Positions 1-4,866 of a DNA stretch of 5,900 bases are shown piece after piece. Made by a program: the position numbers and the translations under genes. How positions within the stretch are numbered: the first letter of the stretch is position 1; each line of letters begins with the position of its first letter. The notes under the pieces were generated by a model. The model saw nothing but the letters and a program-made list of their open reading frames with translations, ran no database searches and was not told the DNA's origin. Where the stretch lies: NCBI GenBank assembly GCA_028290385.1, contig JAQGJZ010000122.1, positions 1 to 5,900 on the forward strand, written 5' to 3'. Source of the stretch: Enterovirga sp. Its GTDB lineage: Bacteria > Pseudomonadota > Alphaproteobacteria > Rhizobiales > Beijerinckiaceae.

Positions 1-1
1 T

Positions 2-187
2 TTGGTCGGCGCGAACGCGCTCGTAACCGAAGGCAAGAGCTTTCCGGAACGATCCCTAATCGTCGGGGCCCCGGCCCGCGCCGTCCGCGAACTCGACGAC
101 GCCGCGGTCGCGCGGCTGGCCGGAACGGCCGAGCATTATGTCAGGAACTGGCGCCGCTACGCGGCGGGGCTGAAGCGGATCGGCTAG
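2..187 (+). CDS. Gamma-carbonic-anhydrase-like hexapeptide protein, C-terminal fragment
   Basis: This is the last 61 codons of a gene that begins before the window; the first in-frame codon is not a real start. The fragment opens with VGANALVTEGKSFPE and IVGAPARAVREL, which is the typical last coil of a left-handed beta-helix (hexapeptide repeat) in the gamma-carbonic-anhydrase/YrdA/PaaY family. A charged C-terminal alpha-helix containing HYVRNWRRY follows, as is usual for these trimeric proteins. Known members bind a metal through histidines located further upstream, so neither the active site nor activity can be judged here. Another hexapeptide-repeat protein such as an acyltransferase is possible but less likely given the helix. 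The gene ends at TAG and is followed 21 bases later by a strong terminator, so it is the last gene of its transcript and converges on the peptidase gene. Confidence 0.8.
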   Translation: MVGANALVTEGKSFPERSLIVGAPARAVRELDDAAVARLAGTAEHYVRNWRRYAAGLKRIG

Positions 188-208
188 GCGCGCCCGGCCG
201 CGACATCG

Positions 209-230
209 CTGCGGCGCGGGCCGCAGTTTT
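209..230 (+). terminator. Intrinsic terminator of the gamma-CA-like gene
   Basis: A perfect 7-bp stem (CTGCGGC at 209-215 paired with GCCGCAG at 220-226) closes a four-base loop and is followed directly by TTTT (227-230). It lies 22 bases past the stop codon, in the orientation of the plus-strand gene. This is the only hairpin in the window with an adjacent T-run. Confidence 0.75.
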
Positions 231-246
231 GGGTCGTGTCAGTCGG

Positions 247-264
247 GCCCGCGCAACAGCGGGC
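247..264 (-). terminator. Possible weak hairpin after the second peptidase gene
   Basis: GCCCGC (247-252) and GCGGGC (259-264) form a 6-bp stem with a six-base loop, 13 bases past the stop of the minus-strand peptidase gene. No T-run follows on the minus strand, so its role as a terminator is uncertain. It could act together with the neighbouring bidirectional GC-rich structure. Confidence 0.25.
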
Positions 265-276
265 GCCCCCGGATCG

Positions 277-945
277 TCAGCGGTTGGCGGTCGTCGTCGG
301 GGAGGTCTGCTCGCCGAGCGAAACCCAGTCGCGCCCGTCCTGGCCTTCGCGCTTGACGAAGATATAGCCGGTCTCGTGCCAGGGCAGGATCACCGACCGC
401 TTGTTGTCCAGGATGACGTCGCCCTCGTCGGTCCGAACCATCATGACGGCATGGCCTTCGCCCTGCTCGTCGATCACGACCGTCATGCGAAAGGCGCGCT
501 TCGGCAGCCCGTATTGCTCGACGAGGATCTTGCGCTTCAGGAGCTGAAAGTCCTCGCAATCGCCGGCGCCGTCCTCGGGCAGGTCCCACCGGTCGACCAC
601 GCCCCAATGCTCCATGTCGGTGCGGGGCTTGATGGTGGTGTTGACCTTGCGATTGACCGTGTTGAGGGCCTTCCAGTTGCGGCTGTTCAGCGGGATCGTC
701 GCCGCTTCGGCCGAATTGAGATCGCATTCGCCGGGGTAGCGGTCGCAGAACTTGACCCAGCCCTGGACAGGGCGCGCCGTGCCGACGGATTCCACCTTGC
801 CGATGGAAGCGGCATTCGGGAGCGACGCGAGGGTCTGGCCCGAGGCCGTGCCCGCCGTCGCAACGAGGCCGAGCAGCGCTGCCGCCCCGGCGAGGCTCTT
901 CAAGAGGACACGACCATTCCGTGCCTCGACCCCGCCCTTCCGCAT
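277..945 (-). CDS. Periplasmic transglutaminase-like cysteine peptidase (BTLCP/LapG-like), copy 1
   Basis: This 222-residue protein belongs to the bacterial transglutaminase-like cysteine peptidase family (Peptidase_C93, formerly DUF920), whose best-known member is the periplasmic adhesin protease LapG. From the ATG at 945, a positively charged N-terminus and hydrophobic stretch (about residues 13-31) end in a plausible cleavage site near TASG/QT (36/37), so the mature protein is predicted to be periplasmic. The catalytic triad is present: Cys130 in GDCEDF, His165 in EGHAV and Asp180 in LDNK. The acidic residues beside the cysteine match calcium-binding positions known in LapG. A GTG codon lies just upstream (948); ATG is preferred because a GGGG stretch sits about 8 bases before it. 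The gene is a close paralogue of the one transcribed just upstream and has its own leader with a CtrA-type box. The substrate is unknown, and no LapD or LapA partner is visible in the window. Confidence 0.88.
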   Translation of the reverse strand: MRKGGVEARNGRVLLKSLAGAAALLGLVATAGTASGQTLASLPNAASIGKVESVGTARPVQGWVKFCDRYPGECDLNSAEAATIPLNSRNWKALNTVNRKVNTTIKPRTDMEHWGVVDRWDLPEDGAGDCEDFQLLKRKILVEQYGLPKRAFRMTVVIDEQGEGHAVMMVRTDEGDVILDNKRSVILPWHETGYIFVKREGQDGRDWVSLGEQTSPTTTANR

Positions 946-958
946 CACCGCCGCCCCG

Positions 959-974
959 TTTACCTTTGATTAAC
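959..974 (+). promoter_or_regulatory. CtrA-like box with one mismatch, next to the peptidase start
   Basis: TTTA (959-962), a 7-base spacer and TTAAC (970-974) match the CtrA consensus TTAA-N7-TTAAC at 8 of 9 fixed positions. It lies 13 bases upstream of the ATG of the minus-strand peptidase gene and 56 bases from a perfect copy. It overlaps an 18-bp imperfect palindrome (963-980). A site this close to the start would more likely repress than activate if it is bound at all. Confidence 0.35.
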
Positions 975-980
975 CAAAGG
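963..980. promoter_or_regulatory. 18-bp near-palindrome upstream of peptidase copy 1
   Basis: CCTTTG (963-968) and CAAAGG (975-980) are perfect inverted arms around ATTAAC; only one base pair in the 18 breaks the symmetry. The element is AT-rich against a GC-rich background and sits in the leader, 17 bases from the start codon. It could be an operator for a dimeric repressor, or part of the overlapping CtrA-like box. Confidence 0.35.
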
Positions 981-1014
981 TGCCACGAGGGTGCCGGTAG
1001 CCTCAAGCTGATTG

Positions 1015-1030
1015 TTAAAGCTTCGTTAAC
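1015..1030 (+). promoter_or_regulatory. Full consensus CtrA-binding box (TTAA-N7-TTAAC)
   Basis: TTAA (1015-1018), exactly seven bases (AGCTTCG) and TTAAC (1026-1030) reproduce the consensus site of the alphaproteobacterial cell-cycle regulator CtrA with no mismatch. It lies in the 195-base leader of peptidase copy 1, about 70 bases from its start codon; the only other flanking gene ends here, so the peptidase is the obvious target. The box reads on the plus strand, opposite to the gene. No convincing -10 element could be placed relative to it. Binding is inferred from the motif alone. Confidence 0.55.
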
Positions 1031-1058
1031 GACGGTGCCGGCCGTTGTTCCAAGGACA

Positions 1059-1086
1059 CGGGGCTGGCCCCGAAGAGCCAGCCCCG
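1059..1086 (-). terminator. GC-rich hairpin terminator after peptidase copy 2
   Basis: A perfect 10-bp inverted repeat (CGGGGCTGGC at 1059-1068, GCCAGCCCCG at 1077-1086) with an 8-base loop lies about 55 bases past the stop of the minus-strand peptidase gene. The transcript then reads TGTCCTTGG, so the U-run is poor. A second, bulged stem (1095-1103 with 1117-1124) lies between it and the stop codon. Together they probably separate the two peptidase transcripts. Confidence 0.5.
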
Positions 1087-1140
1087 CCGCGATGCCGGCC
1101 CTGGGGGGCGGGGGGACAGGCCGGTCCGCGATCCCGTAAT

Positions 1141-1767
1141 TCAGCGGCGGTTGGCCGTGACGGTCGGGGAGGTGGCCCGGCCCAGCGAAACCCAGGCGAT
1201 CTCGTCCTGGCTTTCGCGCTTCACGAAAATGTAGCCCGTTTCCGACCAGGGCAGGACCTCGTCGGTCTTGTTGTCGAGCGTGAAGTCGCCCTGGTTCGTG
1301 CGCACCACGAGGACGGCGTGACCCTCGTTCTTCTCGTCGATCACGACGGTCATGCGCATCGCCCGGCGCGGCAGGCCGGCTTCGACGAGCATCTTGCGCT
1401 TGAGCAGCTGAAAGTCCTCGCAGTCGCCGTAGCCGTCCGTGGGCAGGTCCCACCGGTCCGCCACCCCCCAGTGGTCGGCATCCAGCATCGGCTTGATCGT
1501 GCCATTCACCTTCCGGTTCACGGCGGCGAGAAGCTGCCAGGTCTTCGGGGTGAGCGTGACCTGCGCGGGCTCGTTGCGATCGACGGCGCATTCGGCCGCG
1601 TAGGTCCGGCAGAACTCGGTCCAGGCCGGGAGCGGGCGGGCTTCGCCGACGCTGGCGATCGGCTCCGCCTCACGCGGCAGCGCTGCAAGCGTCTGAGCGG
1701 AAGCAGATGCCGCGAGGCCGCAGAAGCCTACGGCGATGATCAAGCTCCCCAGCTTCTTGAAAAACAT
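1141..1767 (-). CDS. Periplasmic transglutaminase-like cysteine peptidase (BTLCP/LapG-like), copy 2
   Basis: This 208-residue protein is of the same Peptidase_C93/DUF920 family as the next gene downstream. A short lysine-bearing N-terminus, a hydrophobic segment (about residues 6-22) and an ideal signal peptidase site ASA/QT (24/25) predict export to the periplasm. The catalytic residues are Cys116 (GDCEDF), His150 (EGHAV) and Asp165 (LDNK). Over the last 110 residues it matches its paralogue at about three quarters of positions by hand alignment, whereas the segment after the signal peptide (roughly residues 30-75) is much more divergent, suggesting different partner or substrate recognition. 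Start choice: ATG at 1767, with AGGGG seven bases upstream on the minus strand; the signal peptide fits this start. The upstream gap is over 300 bases and a hairpin follows the stop, so it is probably transcribed alone. A role in cleaving surface proteins is inferred from LapG only. Confidence 0.9.
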   Translation of the reverse strand: MFFKKLGSLIIAVGFCGLAASASAQTLAALPREAEPIASVGEARPLPAWTEFCRTYAAECAVDRNEPAQVTLTPKTWQLLAAVNRKVNGTIKPMLDADHWGVADRWDLPTDGYGDCEDFQLLKRKMLVEAGLPRRAMRMTVVIDEKNEGHAVLVVRTNQGDFTLDNKTDEVLPWSETGYIFVKRESQDEIAWVSLGRATSPTVTANRR

Positions 1768-1797
1768 GTTGTTGCCCCTGTCCCGAGGAGCAACATG
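1765..1797 (-). promoter_or_regulatory. Inverted repeat spanning the start codon of peptidase copy 2
   Basis: CATGTTG (1765-1771) and CAACATG (1791-1797) are perfect 7-base inverted arms separated by 19 bases. In the minus-strand mRNA the second arm contains the ATG and the loop contains the AGGGG ribosome-binding site. Such a stem could modulate translation, but it is short and may be chance. Confidence 0.25.
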
Positions 1798-1900
1798 CCG
1801 TGTCCCTATACATCCGAGCTGAAGCGGATATCTGCAATTTGATGCATCTGGATCTTCGCAAAGCGCGACAGATCACGTGCCCAATTCCATCCTCCCGCGA

Positions 1901-1929
1901 TGCGAACAATTTGACGGTTTCTGTTCGCA
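1901..1929. promoter_or_regulatory. 29-bp dyad with 8-bp perfect arms
   Basis: TGCGAACA (1901-1908) and TGTTCGCA (1922-1929) are perfect inverted arms around a 13-base AT-rich centre containing TTTGACGG. The arm centres are 21 bases apart, about two helical turns, which suits two half-sites on one DNA face. It lies 134-162 bases upstream of the peptidase copy 2 start. It could be an operator or a transcribed hairpin; the binding factor is unknown. Confidence 0.35.
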
Positions 1930-2026
1930 GGCATTTGAGGCAGGGCGCGCAAACGCGCAGGCGCGCGTCGCCCGCGCGAGCGGACCAGGCGACTTCGATG
2001 ATCGTCGTGCAGAAGGCGCCGTGTGC

Positions 2027-2071
2027 CCCGGCCCACTTGGGGCCGGGCGCTGGCCAGGGGCGACCCCGGCC
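2027..2071 (-). terminator. Two consecutive GC hairpins after the PilZ gene
   Basis: Downstream of the PilZ stop, the minus-strand transcript first meets a stem of 8 pairs with one bulge (2052-2060 with 2064-2071, three-base loop). It then meets a perfect all-GC 8-bp stem (CCCGGCCC at 2027-2034, GGGCCGGG at 2040-2047, loop ACTTG). No T-run follows either stem, so termination may be inefficient or Rho-assisted. Confidence 0.4.
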
Positions 2072-2082
2072 TCGATCCCGCG

Positions 2083-2700
2083 TCAGAGAATGATGTTCTC
2101 GTCGAACCGGTCGGGTGAGAGCGGCAGCCGGAATTCGATCGCGACGCCGTTCTGGAAGTGGCGCACGACCTTGGCGTTCGTGCTGCCGATCGTGACCCCG
2201 GTGCCCAGCGGCGGCCTGAAATCGAGCGCGATGGCGGCGCCGGACATCGAGATGTCGATGATGCGGGCCGGAATCTCGCGTCCGTTCTCCAGCTTCATGA
2301 CGCTTGTCAGCACGCGCGGCGTGATGCGCTCGTGGCGCCGATCCTCGGGCAGGCCGAGGGTCGTCCGGTTCGCAAGCCACGTCAGCTGCGAGGCGAGCTT
2401 GTCGCGCTTGCGGGGCGTCGCCTGGATGCCGATCGCAAAGCCCTGCTGGGTATGGCGCTTGATCTCGCCCTCGATGCGGCCGACATGCTCGAGGTACATG
2501 ACCACGCGCTCGCCGATCTGACCTTTGACGGGTGCGGTCAGCAGCACGCCGCCGGGCGACATGTCGACCGTCTGGCAGGGATATTCCTTGCGATCCGCAA
2601 GCATGTAGCGGCCAAGCAAAGACACGAGGACGCGCTGATGCCGACGGCGCTCAAGCGGGCGAGTCTGAAGCCGGGGCGCTGCCGCCTGCAATGCGCTCAT
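2083..2700 (-). CDS. Tandem PilZ-domain c-di-GMP-binding protein
   Basis: This is a 205-residue cytoplasmic protein with no signal peptide or membrane segment. It is built from two PilZ domains, which bind the second messenger cyclic di-GMP. Domain 1 (about residues 17-105) has the RxxxR motif at Arg19/Arg23 and DxSxxG at Asp46, Ser48 and Gly51. Domain 2 (about 117-200) repeats both motifs at Arg121/Arg125 and Asp149, Ser151 and Gly154, so both sites look able to bind ligand. No output domain is attached, so signalling would be through protein contact. Start: ATG at 2700; the Shine-Dalgarno match is poor, but domain 1 begins soon after and no better start is seen. The gene has its own 125-base leader containing two palindromes and a CtrA-like box, and hairpins follow it. 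The partner is unknown; the neighbouring LapG-like peptidases make control of surface attachment a reasonable guess. Confidence 0.88.
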   Translation of the reverse strand: MSALQAAAPRLQTRPLERRRHQRVLVSLLGRYMLADRKEYPCQTVDMSPGGVLLTAPVKGQIGERVVMYLEHVGRIEGEIKRHTQQGFAIGIQATPRKRDKLASQLTWLANRTTLGLPEDRRHERITPRVLTSVMKLENGREIPARIIDISMSGAAIALDFRPPLGTGVTIGSTNAKVVRHFQNGVAIEFRLPLSPDRFDENIIL

Positions 2701-2705
2701 CTCGA

Positions 2706-2717
2706 AGGATCGATCCT
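2706..2717. promoter_or_regulatory. 12-bp perfect palindrome in the PilZ leader
   Basis: AGGATCGATCCT reads identically on both strands and lies 6 bases from the PilZ start codon, replacing the usual ribosome-binding region. It could be an operator, or its AGGA could serve as a distant Shine-Dalgarno element. Confidence 0.3.
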
Positions 2718-2746
2718 ACACACCGTCCGCAAGATACCCGGCCAGT

Positions 2747-2762
2747 GTTAACGCTGGCTTGA
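2747..2762 (-). promoter_or_regulatory. CtrA-like box (one mismatch) upstream of the PilZ gene
   Basis: On the minus strand the sequence reads TCAA, seven bases (GCCAGCG), then TTAAC: 8 of 9 fixed positions of the CtrA consensus TTAA-N7-TTAAC, in the same orientation as the PilZ gene and 46 bases from its start codon. It overlaps an 18-bp near-palindrome, GCCAG-TGTTAACG-CTGGC (2741-2758), in which only one pair is mismatched. Either reading marks this as a likely protein-binding site; which factor binds is unproven. Confidence 0.4.
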
Positions 2763-2825
2763 AAGAGCCTGTTGGACTGACCGCGTACATATCCGGCGGG
2801 CCTATGCGCCTGAACGGGGCGGGTT

Positions 2826-3410
2826 CTACTTGTTCAACCCACCGTCGAGCAGGACCAGGCGATGGCGCTTGGCGGCGGCCAATGGGCCGATATCGCCGAT
2901 CCCCGGCCGAAGCGGGCGGGAGTTGCCCACCACGCGCAGCGAGCGCAGCTCGAGCAGGTGGACCGGGGTCAGCCCGAGCCAGGACGGCACCGCACCGGGT
3001 GAGAGGGCGCCCAGCGCCCGACGGTTCGGGGCACCGCAATGCCGCAGCGGCAGCAGAAGGAGTTCGAGGCTGATCACGGAGCCGAACTCCGTCTCGCCCG
3101 TGATCCCGGCGAGCGTGCCGACGGTGTCGTTCGCCACGAGGTCGACCAACTGATCCGCCTCCGCCCGGCGATCCGCCGGCCAGAGGTCGGCGAAATTGAC
3201 GCCTTTGAGGTCGCGCCCGAACAGCGCGCAAACGCGAGTCCCGGCAAGTCGGAACGTCGCCTGGCCGTCGGCTTCGATGCCCAGGATGAAGGTGTCCGCC
3301 AGGATGTGGCGGATCTTGCCGGGCTCGACCTGAGACCGCTCCGGCGCGGCGCGTTCGCCGCGCAAGCCGTCCCAATACGAAAACAGCATGCGGGAGGTGG
3401 CGTGTTTCAT
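2826..3410 (-). CDS. PAS_5-family PAS domain protein
   Basis: This 194-residue protein resembles the alphaproteobacterial PAS_5 family (PF07310). Recognisable conserved elements are LFSYWDGLRGERAAPERS (residues 9-26), the FRLAGTRV segment (53-60), LFGRDLKG (63-70) and FADLW (73-77). The PAS-like part covers about residues 5-155; a less conserved tail follows. No signal peptide, membrane segment, kinase, cyclase or DNA-binding domain is attached, so it would act as a small cytoplasmic sensor or adaptor. Its ligand and partners are unknown. The frame stays open to 3710, but the upstream part looks like GC-rich non-coding translation, whereas family homology begins within a few residues of the ATG at 3410, which is therefore chosen. 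No strong Shine-Dalgarno sequence precedes it. It is transcribed divergently from the ABC transporter genes and lies upstream of the PilZ gene, with a 125-base gap. Confidence 0.78.
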   Translation of the reverse strand: MKHATSRMLFSYWDGLRGERAAPERSQVEPGKIRHILADTFILGIEADGQATFRLAGTRVCALFGRDLKGVNFADLWPADRRAEADQLVDLVANDTVGTLAGITGETEFGSVISLELLLLPLRHCGAPNRRALGALSPGAVPSWLGLTPVHLLELRSLRVVGNSRPLRPGIGDIGPLAAAKRHRLVLLDGGLNK

Positions 3411-3703
3411 CTCGGGACCGTCTCTCGATGCTCCGGAGGCGTTGCCGCTCCGTTTTGGGAACCGATCGCCCCCCGACCGTCCGAAAAGGGGACGGAAGCG
3501 GAGCTCATACGGTCCGGTGCGCGAGAGGGATGCCGGGCGGGCGCTCGCCCTGCGCAAAGGTCCCCTTAGGGTTAAGCCGCCGGCCAGAGGCCCGAGGGCG
3601 TCCGAAAGCATGAGCCCGGTCCGGCTTCCGGAGCCCGAGCGGCCTGTGCTACGCCAGCATGAAGGAAGGGCGGCACGAACCAGCCCTCCACGAGGGAGGT
3701 GGC
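3411..3703. other. Divergent intergenic region between PAS_5 gene and ABC operon
   Basis: This 293-base GC-rich region must hold the promoters of both divergent genes. I could not place confident -35/-10 elements. Only short stems are seen, such as AGGGC (3667-3671) with GCCCT (3683-3687) just before the ATPase ribosome-binding site. Reading frames that cross it (for example upstream extensions of both flanking genes) lack family similarity. Confidence 0.5.
3694..3700 (+). promoter_or_regulatory. Ribosome-binding site fixing the ATPase start
   Basis: GGGAGGT lies three bases before the ATG at 3704. This strong Shine-Dalgarno match favours that ATG over the in-frame ATG at 3659, which would add 15 residues without similarity to the family. 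Confidence 0.75.
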
Positions 3704-4774
<1,071 letters not shown>

Positions 4775-4799
4775 CGCCGCATCCGGCCTGCGCTGCGAC

Positions 4800-4817
4800 C
4801 CGGCCCCGCAGGGCCGG
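4800..4817 (+). terminator. Intercistronic hairpin between ATPase and binding-protein genes
   Basis: CCGGCCC (4800-4806) and GGGCCGG (4811-4817) form a perfect 7-bp stem with a CGCA loop in the 92-base gap. No T-run follows, so it is more likely an attenuator or an mRNA-stabilising structure that sets different levels for ATPase and binding protein than a full terminator. Confidence 0.4.
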
Positions 4818-4866
4818 CACATAAGGGGTCTCCGGCCCAAAACACCTTCCTGGGAGACGAAACGCG

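Larger units (their letters stand above)
1768..2082. other. Intergenic leader between peptidase copy 2 and the PilZ gene
   Basis: This 315-base stretch has no supported gene. Its half nearest the peptidase (about 1800-1945) is visibly AT-richer than the rest of the window and should hold the peptidase promoter, although no clear -35/-10 pair was found. It contains a long dyad at 1901-1929. The part nearest the PilZ stop (2027-2071) is very GC-rich and contains two hairpins. The reading frames crossing it show no recognisable protein. Confidence 0.6.

Noticed and set aside
229..969. Open frame on the plus strand opposite peptidase copy 1 (and a similar one at 1045-1842 opposite copy 2)
   Set aside because: Both are antisense shadows of the paralogous peptidases, which explains why they resemble each other; no start signals or family features.
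239..1591. A 450-codon open frame on the minus strand crossing both peptidase genes
   Set aside because: It is an alternative frame of the two peptidase genes; its arginine-, alanine- and glycine-rich repeats mirror the duplication, and no family is recognisable.
1805..1810. TATAGG on the minus strand as a -10 element for peptidase copy 2
   Set aside because: No acceptable -35 hexamer at 16-18 bases; the nearest TTGCAG is about 21 bases away.
3535..3550. GGGCG/CGCCC inverted repeat in the divergent intergenic region
   Set aside because: Short, low-complexity GC arms that are expected often in such GC-rich sequence.
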